62,707 nt of DNA from assembly GCF_014596465.1 (NCBI RefSeq), contig NZ_MECK01000146.1:1-62707 (forward strand). Direction: 5' to 3'. Positions 50,301-61,316 of this stretch are shown here, in pieces (within the stretch, counting starts at the first letter, position 1; the number at the start of each line of letters is the position of its first letter). The translations under genes were made by a program, and so were the position numbers. The notes below the pieces were generated by a model that was not told the DNA's origin, searched no databases, and saw only the letters and a list, made by a program, of their open reading frames with translations. Source of the DNA: Streptomyces sp. CBMA123. Its GTDB lineage: Bacteria; Actinomycetota; Actinomycetes; Streptomycetales; Streptomycetaceae.

Positions 50301-51416
50301 ATGGCGAGCACGGGGATCCGGGCGGGTGCCGGGGCGGGGCCCTGGCCCGCGCCCGGTCCGGTGGTGCGGCTGGGCGGGGCGCCGTTCGCGGGTTTCGCGC
50401 TGTCGGCGGCCCTGGCGCTGGTGCTGGCGCTGCGCGCGCCGACCGCTCTGGCGGTGCTGGGCCTGGCGGCCTTCGGGCTGCTGCACAACGTGTTGGAGCT
50501 GCGGTACGTGGCGGGGCGGTTCGCCGCGGTGCTGGCCGGTCCGCTGCTGCGGCTGCTGCTGGCGCTGGTGACCGGGATCGTGCTATGCCGGCTGCTGCCG
50601 CCGTCGCGGCTGTCCCAGTCGGCGGAGATCCTGCTGGCCTACGGTCTGCTGGCGGCGGCCTGCTGGTACGGGCTGCGCGGCCGGCCGCGGCTGCTGGTGG
50701 CGGCCGGGGTGGGGCTGACGGGTGCGGGGGCGGCGTCGCTGGCGTTCCCGGCCTACCACTTCGTGGCACTGGCGCACCTGCACAACGTGGTGCCGCTGCT
50801 GTTCCTGGCGGAGTGGTCGCGCCGGCTGGCGCGGGGGCGCGCGGCGTTCCTGGTGCTGCAGTTCGGTTGGGTGCTGCTGGTGCCGGGGTTGTTGTCGAGC
50901 GGGCTGCTGGACGGGTGGCTGTCCCAGCGCCCCGGGGGCTGGACGGACCGGCTGGCGGCGGTCTACACCCCGCCGGGCTGGCTGACGCCGCAGGTGGGGC
51001 TGCGTTTCCTGGCGGTGTTCGCCTTCCTGCAGACGATGCACTACGTGGTCTGGGTGTGGTTCCTGCCGCGGTACGCGCCGGAGGCGGCGGAGCGCTTCGA
51101 CGCCCGGGTGCCGGGCCTGCGGGGCGGGCGGGCCTGGGCGCTGGGGATGGGTGCGGGGGCGCTGCTGGCGCTGTTGTTCGCCGTGGATTACGCCCAGGGC
51201 CGCTCGGTGTACGCGGCGCTGGCCAGTTACCACGCGTATCTGGAGTTCCCGGTGCTGCTGATGCTGGTGCTCGGCCTGCGCGAGGGCCCGGGCGCGGACC
51301 GAGCGGACCGAGCGGGCCAGGCGGGCCAGGCGGACCGAGGGGTGCCCACCCGGGTGCCCACCCGGGCGCGGAGCGAGGGAGCGCCGACCGGGTGCGGACG
51401 GGACGAAAGGAGGTGA
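50301..51416 (+). CDS. Multi-pass membrane protein of unknown function
   Basis: A 371-residue protein with about ten hydrophobic segments, a good ribosome site (AAGGGGGAGC) and His in membrane-flanking positions (LLHNVLELRYVAG; FPAYHFVALAHLHNVVPLLF; FLQTMHYVVWVWFLPRYA). Conserved intramembrane His/Tyr/Trp pairs suggest a metal- or heme-binding or sterol-desaturase-like membrane enzyme, but the family was not recognised. The tail after residue 325 is Ala/Arg/Gly-rich. A 52-residue single-span protein follows four bases later. Confidence 0.75.
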   Translation: MASTGIRAGAGAGPWPAPGPVVRLGGAPFAGFALSAALALVLALRAPTALAVLGLAAFGLLHNVLELRYVAGRFAAVLAGPLLRLLLALVTGIVLCRLLPPSRLSQSAEILLAYGLLAAACWYGLRGRPRLLVAAGVGLTGAGAASLAFPAYHFVALAHLHNVVPLLFLAEWSRRLARGRAAFLVLQFGWVLLVPGLLSSGLLDGWLSQRPGGWTDRLAAVYTPPGWLTPQVGLRFLAVFAFLQTMHYVVWVWFLPRYAPEAAERFDARVPGLRGGRAWALGMGAGALLALLFAVDYAQGRSVYAALASYHAYLEFPVLLMLVLGLREGPGADRADRAGQAGQADRGVPTRVPTRARSEGAPTGCGRDERR

Positions 51417-51420
51417 AGGT

Positions 51421-51579
51421 ATGAGGACGACGACCCTGCTGGCCGACATCGCCCCCGCGCCGACCGGCGGCTCGGGCGGTGAGCTCGTGGTGGTGCTGTT
51501 GCTGGCCGCGGCGATCGTGGCGGGAGCGGTCTGGCTGATCCGGCTGGAGCGCAAGCGTCGCGGTCCGGACGGCCGCTGA
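51421..51579 (+). CDS. Small single-span membrane protein
   Basis: A 52-residue protein starting [20 protein letters not shown]. One hydrophobic helix, [19 protein letters not shown] (residues 23-41), is followed by a basic cytosolic tail [13 protein letters not shown] strong ribosome site (GGAGGTGAAGGT) precedes the ATG, and it starts four bases after the 371-residue membrane protein. This is probably a small subunit of that membrane protein, by coupling and topology only. Confidence 0.75.
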   Translation: MRTTTLLADIAPAPTGGSGGELVVVLLLAAAIVAGAVWLIRLERKRRGPDGR

Positions 51580-51640
51580 CCTGCGTCGTCGCCCACCGGG
51601 GCATGCCTGCGGTGGTGATGGTGGCGGCATGCACTATGGT

Positions 51641-51694
51641 TTATCTCGACATCGAGATAACTGCCCTTTACGATATATCTCGACATCAAGATAC
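51641..51694. promoter_or_regulatory. Tandem palindromic operators upstream of aconitase
   Basis: TTATCTCGACATCGAGATAA (51641-51660) is a palindrome apart from its two central bases. A second copy, ATATCTCGACATCAAGATAC (51675-51694), lies 34 bases downstream centre to centre. The pair is about 110-165 bases before acnA and is AT-rich in a very GC-rich genome. Size and symmetry suit a MarR/GntR/TetR-type dimer; the regulator is not identified. Confidence 0.65.
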
Positions 51695-51734
51695 TTGCCG
51701 AGAGGCGCTCGCCGGCGATGCGGGCAAGGCAAGC

Positions 51735-51753
51735 CTAAGTAAGGCTGACCTTA
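51735..51753. promoter_or_regulatory. Iron box (DmdR1/IdeR/DtxR-type site)
   Basis: CTAAGTAAGGCTGACCTTA matches the TTAGGTTAGGCTAACCTAA consensus at 14 of 19 positions including the AGGCTNACCT core. It sits about 50 bases before the acnA start. Iron-loaded DmdR/IdeR would bind here and tie aconitase, a [4Fe-4S] enzyme, to iron supply. Confidence 0.7.
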
Positions 51754-51803
51754 CCACCGTGCGGCGGCCGGATATAGCACGAAGCACCCAGAAGGAGTCA
51801 GTC

Positions 51804-54464
<2,661 letters not shown>

Positions 54465-54502
54465 TCGGCCACCGCGGCTGAGTCGAAGCGCCCAGCGCCC
54501 TG

Positions 54503-54544
54503 AAAGGGGGCCGAACCGCACCGCGCGGTCCGGCCCCCTTTTTT
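54503..54544 (+). terminator. Terminator after acnA
   Basis: AAAGGGGGCCG pairs with CGGCCCCCTTT around a GC-rich loop and ends in a six-T run, a typical intrinsic terminator. Confidence 0.92.
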
Positions 54545-54611
54545 GCATGCTGCGCCGGAACCGGACGTCCTCTTGTGCGGCCCCCGGCCCATGGACTAAA
54601 CCTCTGTGCCA

Positions 54612-54627
54612 TCTGGTCCAGACCATT
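54612..54627. promoter_or_regulatory. DasR-responsive element (dre)-like site before the chitinase
   Basis: TCTGGTCCAGACCATT contains the TGGTCCAGACCA palindrome that matches DasR sites (consensus near ACTGGTCTAGACCACT) and the 12-base repeats of Streptomyces chitinase promoters. It lies about 30 bases before the chitinase start. DasR releases such sites when glucosamine-6-phosphate or related sugars are present. Confidence 0.72.
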
Positions 54628-54655
54628 TGACGCCGCTTCAGAGAACAGGTCCGGC

Positions 54656-55978
54656 ATGCCCACTCGCACCTCAGCCCTGCTCGCCGCCGCCACCGCCGCC
54701 GCGCTGCTCGCGGCCCCCGCCACCGCCCACGCCGCCGACGGCCGGCCCGGGCACGGCCCCGGGCTGAAGGGCCAGCGGGTCGGCTACTTCACCCAGTGGG
54801 GCGCCGACAGCTCCGCCAAGCGGGTCCAGGACTCCGGCCAGGCGGCCAAGCTCACCGTCGTCAACTACGCCTTCGGCAACGTCTCCGCCGACGGCACCTG
54901 CTTCGCGACCGATGACGCCGGCCAGGGCGACGCCCGCGACGACTACCAGCGCCCGTTCTCCGCCGCCGAGTCCGTCGACGGCGTGGCCGACGCCCCGGAC
55001 CAGCGGCTCAAGGGCCACTTCAACCAGCTGCGCAAGCTCAAGGCGAAGAACCCGCAGCTGCGCACGGTCATCTCGCTCGGCGGCTGGAGCTGGTCCAAGT
55101 ACTTCTCGGACGCGGCCGCCACCGACGCCTCCCGCAAGAAGTTCGTCTCCTCCTGCATCGACCTCTACCTCAAGGGCGACCTGCCGGTCCTCGCCGACTC
55201 CCCGGAGGGCGGCGCGGGCGCGGCCGCCGGAGTCTTCGACGGGATCGACATCGACTGGGAGTACCCGGGCGGCGGCGGGGACGCCGGCAACGTGGTCCGC
55301 CCCGAGGACGGGCACAACTACACCCTGCTGATGCGGGAGTTCCGCACCCAGCTGGACCGGCTGGGCGCGGCCGAGGGCAAGAAGGGCCGGCACTACCTGC
55401 TCACCGCCGCCGTCGCCGCCAACGAGACCGTCGCCGACCGGCTCGAACTGCCCCGGCTGAGCCGGTCGGTGGACTGGCTCAACCTGATGGCCTACGACCT
55501 GCACGGCCCCTGGGAGGGCAAGGGCCCGACCGACCACCAGGCCAACCTCTACTCCGACCCGGCCGACCCGGACCCCCGCCGCCGCAGCGCGGACAGCGCC
55601 GTCACCCACTACCAGGAACGCGGCCTGCCCTCCGAACAGCTCGTCCTCGGCGCCCCGCTCTACGGCCACGGCTGGACCGGCGTCGCCCCCGGGCCCCGCG
55701 GCGGCCTCTACCAGAGCGCCACCGCCGCCGCGCCCGACCACTCCTACCAGGAGCTCGACGCGCTGCCCGGCACGGTCCACCTGGACCGCGACCACGGCGC
55801 GTCCTGGAAGTACGACGGCACCACCTTCTACAGCTACGACACCGCCGAGGTGCTCACTCAGAAGGCCCGCTACGCGCGCTGGAACGACCTGGCCGGGGTG
55901 ATGGTCTGGTCGCTGGACGGCGACGACGCCCGGGGCAGCGCGATCGCCGCCCTGGACCGCGGCCTGCGCCGCGACTGA
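54656..55978 (+). CDS. Secreted GH18 chitinase
   Basis: A 440-residue enzyme with a signal peptide (ALLAAATAAALLAAPATAHA, cut near residue 23) and one GH18 catalytic domain. It has RVGYFTQWG, a SxGG-type LGGWSWSKYF near 138 and the catalytic DGIDIDWEYPGG near 195, with the acid Glu about residue 201. WLNLMAYDLHGPW near 278 is substrate-lining. It lacks a carbohydrate-binding module, unlike many streptomycete chitinases. It hydrolyses chitin beta-1,4 bonds outside the cell, and DasR control is likely from the dre-like site. Confidence 0.93.
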   Translation: MPTRTSALLAAATAAALLAAPATAHAADGRPGHGPGLKGQRVGYFTQWGADSSAKRVQDSGQAAKLTVVNYAFGNVSADGTCFATDDAGQGDARDDYQRPFSAAESVDGVADAPDQRLKGHFNQLRKLKAKNPQLRTVISLGGWSWSKYFSDAAATDASRKKFVSSCIDLYLKGDLPVLADSPEGGAGAAAGVFDGIDIDWEYPGGGGDAGNVVRPEDGHNYTLLMREFRTQLDRLGAAEGKKGRHYLLTAAVAANETVADRLELPRLSRSVDWLNLMAYDLHGPWEGKGPTDHQANLYSDPADPDPRRRSADSAVTHYQERGLPSEQLVLGAPLYGHGWTGVAPGPRGGLYQSATAAAPDHSYQELDALPGTVHLDRDHGASWKYDGTTFYSYDTAEVLTQKARYARWNDLAGVMVWSLDGDDARGSAIAALDRGLRRD

Positions 55979-55990
55979 GACCGCCTGCCG

Positions 55991-56058
55991 GAGGGGCCCG
56001 CACACGCGAGGGGCCCGCACACGTGAGGGGGCCCGTACACGCAGGGGCCCGCACGAGC
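55991..56058. repeat. Seventeen-base imperfect tandem repeats after the chitinase gene
   Basis: Four imperfect units resembling GAGGGGCCCGCACACGC run between the chitinase stop and the pepN terminator. Each contains GGGGCCC, so small hairpins are possible. Nothing else is seen here. Confidence 0.8.
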
Positions 56059-56078
56059 AGCGCCCGCACGCCGGAGCG

Positions 56079-56103
56079 GCCCGCCGACACCCGGTCGGCG
56101 GGC
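56079..56103 (-). terminator. Terminator after pepN
   Basis: GCCCGCCGAC pairs with GTCGGCGGGC around ACCCG, between the convergent chitinase and pepN genes and nearest to the pepN stop. Confidence 0.78.
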
Positions 56104-56136
56104 CCCTCCGTCAGCCGGTCCGGCCGGTCAGGGCGG

Positions 56137-58701
56137 TCAGACCCGGTCGCAGGCCTGCGCCCGCAGCGCGCGGGCCAGGTCGTCCCGGCGCTCCAGCACC
56201 AGCCGGCGCAGCGCCGGCGCGGCCTGCGGGTGGCCGTCCAGCCAGGCGTCCGCCTCGGCCAGGGTGTGCCCGTCGGTCTGGGCGATCGGGAAGAAGCCGC
56301 CGACGATCCGGATCGCGATCTCGATGGTCCGCTCGGCCCAGACCTTCTCCAGCAGCTTGAAGTACGGCGCCGCGTAGAGGGCGGTCAGGTCGCGCTGGGC
56401 GGGGATCGAGAAGCCCGCGCTGTTGGCCTCGACCAGGGCGCTCGGCAGCTCGTCCGAGTCGATCACGGCCGACCAGGCGGCGGCCTTGGCCTCCGGGGTG
56501 GGCCGGGCGGCCAGGCACTGGGTGTACTGGTGCTTGCCGCCCGCGGTGTTGTCGACGGCCAGTTCCCCGGCCAGCTCCTCGTCGCCGGCCTGTCCGGCGG
56601 CGGCCAGCGCCAGCCACAGCGACCAGCGCAGCTCCTGGTCGACCTCCAGGCCGTCGATCCGGGCGCTGCCGGCCAGCAGGCCGCGGACCAGCCCGAGGTG
56701 CTCGGCGCCGCCCGCGGTCTGGGCCAGGAAGCGGGCCCAGGCGAGCTGGTGGTCGCTGCCGGGGACGGCGTCGCGCAGCTCGCGCAGGGCGCCGTCGGCG
56801 AGCTGCCGGGCGCCCTCGGCGCGCCACTCGGGGGCGGCGTACAGGTCGACGGCGGTCTTGGCCTGGGCGTGCAGCGACTGCAGCACGCCGATGTTGCCCT
56901 CCTGGCCGGCGAAGCGCAGCACCAGGGCGACGTAGTCGCGGGCCGGCATCAGGCCGTCCCGGGTGAGGTTCCAGACCGCGGACCAGGCGAGCGCCCGGGC
57001 CAGCTCGTCGCGGATCCCGCCGAGGCCGGTGCGCAGGGTCTCCAGCGAGCTGTCGTCGAAGCGGATCTTGCAGTAGGTCAGGTCCTCGTCGTTGAGCAGG
57101 ACCAGGGCCGGGCGCGGGCGGCCGACGGCCTCGGCGACGACGGTGCGGGCGCCGGTGACGTCCAGCTCGATCCGCTCGGTGCGCACCAGGGCGCCGTCGG
57201 CGTCCCGGTCGTACAGGCCGACCGCGATCCGGTGCGGGCGCAGGGCGTCGCCGTCCTGGAGGACGGCCAGTTCGGTGATCCGGCCCTCGGCGTCGGTGGT
57301 GATCTGCGGGGTGAGCGCGTCGACCCCGGCGGTCTGCAGCCAGGAGGCGGCCCAGCTCTTCAGGTCGCGTCCGCTGGTCTCCTCCAGCACGCCCAGCAGG
57401 TCGCCCAGTTCGGTGTTGCCGAAGGCGTGCCGCTTGAAGTAGCGGCGGGCGCCCTCGAAGAAGGCCTCCGAACCGACGTACGCGACCAGCTGCTTGAGGA
57501 CGGAGGCGCCCTTGGCGTAGGTGATCCCGTCGAAGTTGAGCTTGGCGTCCTCGAGGTCGCGGATGTCGGCGGTGATCGGGTGGGTGGTGGGGAACTGGTC
57601 CTGCCGGTAGGCCCAGGCCTTGCGCTGGTTGGCGAAGGTGACCCAGGCGGCGGAGTACCGGGTGCGGGCGCCGATCAGGCCGTAGGAGCCCATGAAGTCG
57701 GCGAAGGACTCCTTCAGCCACAGGTCGTCCCACCAGCGCGGGGTGACCAGGTCGCCGAACCACATGTGCGCCATCTCGTGCAGCACGACGTTGGCGCGGG
57801 CCTCGTAGGCGGCGTCGGTGACCTTCGAGCGGAAGACGAACTCCTCCTTGAAGGTCACGCAGCCGGGGTTCTCCATCGCGCCGATGTTGTACTCGGGGAC
57901 GAAGGCCTGGTCGTACTTGCCGAAGGGGTACGGGAAGTCGAACTCCTCGTGGAAGAAGTCGAGTCCGAGCTTGGTGACGCCGAGGATCTCCTCCGCGTCG
58001 AAGTGCGGGGCGAGCGAGCGGCGGCACAGCGCGGAGAGCGGGATCTCCAGGGTGGTGCCGTCGGCGAGTTCGTGGCTGTAGTGGTCGGTCTCGACGTGGT
58101 ACGGGCCGGCCACCACGGCGGTGAGGTAGGTGGAGATCGGCTTGGTCGGCGCGAACTCCCAGGTGCGGGCGCCGCCCTCCTCGGTCACGCTCTCGTGGAC
58201 GGCGTTGGAGCGAACGTCCCAGGCCGCCGGGGCGGTCACCGTGAAGGTGAACGGGGCCTTCAGGTCGGGCTGTTCGAAGTTCGCGAACACTCGGCGGGCG
58301 TCGGCCGGCTCGAAGTGGGTGTAGAGGTAGGTCTCGCCGTCGGCCGGGTCGACGAAGCGGTGCAGGCCCTCGCCGGTGCGGCTGTAGGCGCAGTCCGCCT
58401 CGACGGTGACGACGTTCTCGGCGGCCAGGCCGTCGATGTGCACCCGGGCGCCGTCGTAGGCGGTGGCCGGGTCCAGGGCGCGGCCGTTGAGGGTGACCGA
58501 GCGGACGGACGGGGCGAGCAGGTCGAGGAAGGTGGCGGCGCCGGGCCGGGAGCAGCGGAAGGCGACGGTGGTGGTGGAGCGGAAGGTCGCGGCCGTCGGG
58601 TCGGGGGCCGAGGTCAGGTCGAGCCGGACCCGGTAGTCGTCGACGGCCAGGACGCCGGCTCGCTGTTGTGCTTCCTCGCGGCTCAGGTTCTTGCCCGGCA
58701 C
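56137..58701 (-). CDS. pepN: Aminopeptidase N (M1 family metallopeptidase)
   Basis: An 854-residue M1 aminopeptidase. It starts with GTG 58701 (VPGKNLSREEAQQRAG) preceded by AAAGGAG. The exopeptidase motif GAMEN is at about 272, and the zinc site HEMAHMWFGDLVTPRWWDDL, followed by WLKESFADF with the third ligand Glu, at about 308-335. It cleaves N-terminal residues from peptides in the cytosol. It is divergent from the Rv2466c-like gene, as in mycobacteria where pepN is Rv2467. A longer upstream reading frame is not homologous. Confidence 0.94.
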   Translation of the reverse strand: MPGKNLSREEAQQRAGVLAVDDYRVRLDLTSAPDPTAATFRSTTTVAFRCSRPGAATFLDLLAPSVRSVTLNGRALDPATAYDGARVHIDGLAAENVVTVEADCAYSRTGEGLHRFVDPADGETYLYTHFEPADARRVFANFEQPDLKAPFTFTVTAPAAWDVRSNAVHESVTEEGGARTWEFAPTKPISTYLTAVVAGPYHVETDHYSHELADGTTLEIPLSALCRRSLAPHFDAEEILGVTKLGLDFFHEEFDFPYPFGKYDQAFVPEYNIGAMENPGCVTFKEEFVFRSKVTDAAYEARANVVLHEMAHMWFGDLVTPRWWDDLWLKESFADFMGSYGLIGARTRYSAAWVTFANQRKAWAYRQDQFPTTHPITADIRDLEDAKLNFDGITYAKGASVLKQLVAYVGSEAFFEGARRYFKRHAFGNTELGDLLGVLEETSGRDLKSWAASWLQTAGVDALTPQITTDAEGRITELAVLQDGDALRPHRIAVGLYDRDADGALVRTERIELDVTGARTVVAEAVGRPRPALVLLNDEDLTYCKIRFDDSSLETLRTGLGGIRDELARALAWSAVWNLTRDGLMPARDYVALVLRFAGQEGNIGVLQSLHAQAKTAVDLYAAPEWRAEGARQLADGALRELRDAVPGSDHQLAWARFLAQTAGGAEHLGLVRGLLAGSARIDGLEVDQELRWSLWLALAAAGQAGDEELAGELAVDNTAGGKHQYTQCLAARPTPEAKAAAWSAVIDSDELPSALVEANSAGFSIPAQRDLTALYAAPYFKLLEKVWAERTIEIAIRIVGGFFPIAQTDGHTLAEADAWLDGHPQAAPALRRLVLERRDDLARALRAQACDRV

Positions 58702-58928
58702 GGCGGTACTCCTTTGTCCGGCTCGCACGGTGGTGCGTGTGTGGGTGGTGTGGTTCCGCGGGCGGTGTGCCCCGCGCACGCAGAGGGCATCCTTTCACGC
58801 CGGTCCCGGCCGGTACCATTGCACAGGCCGTCGCGTCCGGGCCGGAATCAGCGGCGCCCGGCGGGTGTTGAGGTGCGGGTGGGGCGATGCCCCGCCGCCT
58901 CGGAACACCTCACGAAGGACGAGACCCA

Positions 58929-59561
58929 GTGACGACTGCCGCTGAGCGCAAGACCGCCGACTTCTGGTTCGACCCGGCCTGCCCGTGGGCGTGGATGACG
59001 TCCCGCTGGCTGATCGAGGTCCAGCAGCTGCGCCCGGTCGACGTGAACTGGCACGTGATGAGCCTGTCGGTGCTCAACGAGCACCGTGACCTGCCGCAGA
59101 ACTACCGCGAGCTGCTGGACAACGCCTGGGGCGCGGTGCGGGTGTGCGTCGCGGCCGCCCAGCAGCACGGCGAGGAGGTGCTGGGCCGGCTGTACACCGA
59201 GCTGGGCCTGCGCTTCCACAACCAGGGCCTGCCGCAGAACCGGGAGACCATCGAGGCCGCCCTGGTGGCCGCGGGCCTGCCCGCCGGGCTGGCGGACGCG
59301 GCGGACACCGACGCGTACGACGAGGCCCTGCGCGCCTCCCACAAGGAGGGCATCACCCTGGTCGGCGAGGACGTCGGCACCCCGGTGATCGCGGTCGAGG
59401 GCGCGGACGGCGAGCGGGTCGCCTTCTTCGGCCCGGTGGTCACCCCGGCCCCGAAGGGCGAGGCCGCGGCCCGGCTGTGGGACGGCACCCTGCTGGTGGC
59501 CTCCACCCCGGGCTTCTACGAGATCAAGCGCACCCGTACGGCGGGCCCGTCCTTCGAGTAG
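58929..59561 (+). CDS. DsbA-family, Rv2466c-like (mycothiol-dependent reductase type) protein
   Basis: A 210-residue thioredoxin-fold protein with a helical insertion. The active site reads FDPACPWAWM near residues 16-23: it keeps the first Cys of CPWC but has Ala in place of the second Cys, giving a monothiol CPWA. Rv2466c is a mycothiol-dependent nitroreductase activating prodrugs. Monothiol chemistry would need mycothiol for turnover. The GTG start at 58929 follows AAGGA. It sits beside pepN and three genes from rpiB, the same set as in mycobacteria. Confidence 0.85.
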   Translation: MTTAAERKTADFWFDPACPWAWMTSRWLIEVQQLRPVDVNWHVMSLSVLNEHRDLPQNYRELLDNAWGAVRVCVAAAQQHGEEVLGRLYTELGLRFHNQGLPQNRETIEAALVAAGLPAGLADAADTDAYDEALRASHKEGITLVGEDVGTPVIAVEGADGERVAFFGPVVTPAPKGEAAARLWDGTLLVASTPGFYEIKRTRTAGPSFE

Positions 59562-59577
59562 GGTCCCCGGACGCACG

Positions 59578-59609
59578 GAAGGGCCCGGTACCTCGGTACC
59601 GGGCCCTTC
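59578..59609. terminator. Terminator between the DsbA-family and permease genes
   Basis: GAAGGGCCCGGTACC and GGTACCGGGCCCTTC form a perfect inverted repeat between the stops of convergent genes. Confidence 0.87.
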
Positions 59610-59629
59610 GACGTCCTTCGACGCATGCG

Positions 59630-61081
59630 CTAGCGGGCGGCAGCCGCGTCCCGGCGCTGCTTGAGCAGTCCGGCCGCGATCAGCAGCGCGACCAGCACCC
59701 CGGCCGCGTACAGCTGCTGGCGGTTGCCCTCGGTGGTGGTCATCAGGGCGAGGATGCCGGCCACGGCGGCCATCGCGACCCAGGTCAGGTACGGGTAGCC
59801 CCACATCTTCACGGTGAGCAGCTCGGGCGTCTCGCGCTCCAGCCGGCGGCGCATCCGCAGCTGGACGATGCAGATGAACAGCCAGACCACCAGGATCGCG
59901 ACGCCGGTGGTGTTCATCAGCCAGGTGAACACGGTCTCCGGCCAGAACTTGGCGGCCAGCACGGCGCCGAAGCCGAACAGGCAGGACGCCAGCACGGCCC
60001 GGCGCGGCACGCCGCCGGAGACCTTGGCCAGCGCCTTGGGGCCCTGACCGCGGCCGACCAGCGAGTAGGCCATCCGGGAGGCGCCGTAGATGTTGGCGTT
60101 CATCGCGGACAGCAGCGCGATCAGCACCACCGCCTCCATGATCGTCCCGGCCGCGGGCACCCCGAGGTGGCGCAGCACCGTGACGTACGGGCCGTCGGCG
60201 ACGACCGCCGGGTCCTTCCAGGAGACCAGGGTGACGACCAGGGCCATCGAGCCGATGTAGAAGATCGCGATCCGCCACACCGCGGTGCGCACCGCGTTGG
60301 CGACGTTCTTCTTGGGGTCGTCGGACTCGGCCGCCGCGATGGTCACCGTCTCCAGGCCGCCGTAGGCGAAGACCGAGGCGAGCAGGCCGACGATCAGTCC
60401 GCTGACGCCGGTGGGCAGGAAGCCGCCCTGGCCGGTGAGGTTGGTCGTACCGGGGGCGCCGGGGCCGATCACCCCGGCGATGCCGAGCCCGCCGAGGACC
60501 AGGAAGGCGATGATCGCGGCGACCTTGATGGTGGCGAACCAGAACTCGAACTCGCCGAAGTTCTTCACCGCGGTCAGGTTGCTGACGCAGAAGAAGACCA
60601 TGAACAGGGCGACCCAGATCCAGGAGGAGACCCCGGGGATCCAGCCGTTGACGATCTTCCCGGCGGCGGTGGCCTCGGCGGCGACGCCGCAGCAGAGCAT
60701 CACCCAGTACATCCAGCCGGCCGTGATCCCGGCCCAGGGGCCGACCTCCTTCTCGGCGTGCACCGAGAAGGAACCGGAAGCCGGACGGGCGGCGGACATC
60801 TCGCCCAGCATCCGCATGATCAGCATGACCAGCACGCCGGAGAGGGTGAAGGCGAGGATGATCGCCGGTCCGGCGGCCGCGATGCCGGCGCCGGAGCCCA
60901 CGAACAGGCCCGCGCCGATGACGCCGCCGAGGGCGATCATCGACAGGTGGCGCTGCTTGAGTCCGTGGCTGAGCTGCTGGCCACCGGACGGCGGCGGGGG
61001 AGCACCGTCGGTGGTCCCGGGCGCCGAGGGCGCGGAGGTGGGGGCCATAGGGGTGGATCCAGACTGTGCGGAATGCGGCAT
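59630..61081 (-). CDS. Amino acid permease of the AAT/APC family
   Basis: A 483-residue transporter with twelve predicted membrane segments. It has GLKQRHLSMIALGGVIGAGL near residue 40, the family GVIGAGLFVGSG and AGKIVNGWIP, and a C-terminal GYPYLTWVAMAAV. It belongs to the amino acid transporter group with GABA, D-serine/D-alanine/glycine and proline-specific permeases; the substrate is not fixed. Starts: ATG 61081 (MPHSAQSGS) or ATG 61048. The long promoter region toward bioY (61082-61316, 235 bases) may be shared. Confidence 0.87.
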   Translation of the reverse strand: MPHSAQSGSTPMAPTSAPSAPGTTDGAPPPPSGGQQLSHGLKQRHLSMIALGGVIGAGLFVGSGAGIAAAGPAIILAFTLSGVLVMLIMRMLGEMSAARPASGSFSVHAEKEVGPWAGITAGWMYWVMLCCGVAAEATAAGKIVNGWIPGVSSWIWVALFMVFFCVSNLTAVKNFGEFEFWFATIKVAAIIAFLVLGGLGIAGVIGPGAPGTTNLTGQGGFLPTGVSGLIVGLLASVFAYGGLETVTIAAAESDDPKKNVANAVRTAVWRIAIFYIGSMALVVTLVSWKDPAVVADGPYVTVLRHLGVPAAGTIMEAVVLIALLSAMNANIYGASRMAYSLVGRGQGPKALAKVSGGVPRRAVLASCLFGFGAVLAAKFWPETVFTWLMNTTGVAILVVWLFICIVQLRMRRRLERETPELLTVKMWGYPYLTWVAMAAVAGILALMTTTEGNRQQLYAAGVLVALLIAAGLLKQRRDAAAAR

Positions 61082-61270
61082 GAGCTGTCCAATATCCGGG
61101 GCGCCCGCTGTTCGTGCCAAGGAAGTCCGCCGTGGGCCCACCATGCGGACCGGGTGGTGACCGTACGTGGCGGTAGATTGACGGATCGTCGTTTCGAGCC
61201 GGTTCCGACAACGCGCGAGGGCGGGGCTTTGTCCGAAACCGTGACGGTGGCGCAGTGGATCACCGCGTAG

Positions 61271-61292
61271 GTTCACAGGTGTTCACTCACCT
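61271..61292. promoter_or_regulatory. Repeated GTTCAC sites upstream of bioY
   Basis: GTTCAC occurs at 61271 and 61281, and AGGTG-TTCACT-CACCT is an imperfect inverted repeat just after. It lies 25 bases before the bioY ATG, a position suited to a biotin regulator, but it does not clearly match known BioQ or BirA sites. Confidence 0.35.
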
Positions 61293-61316
61293 GGACCTTC
61301 ACCGAGGAGCCCCCCG

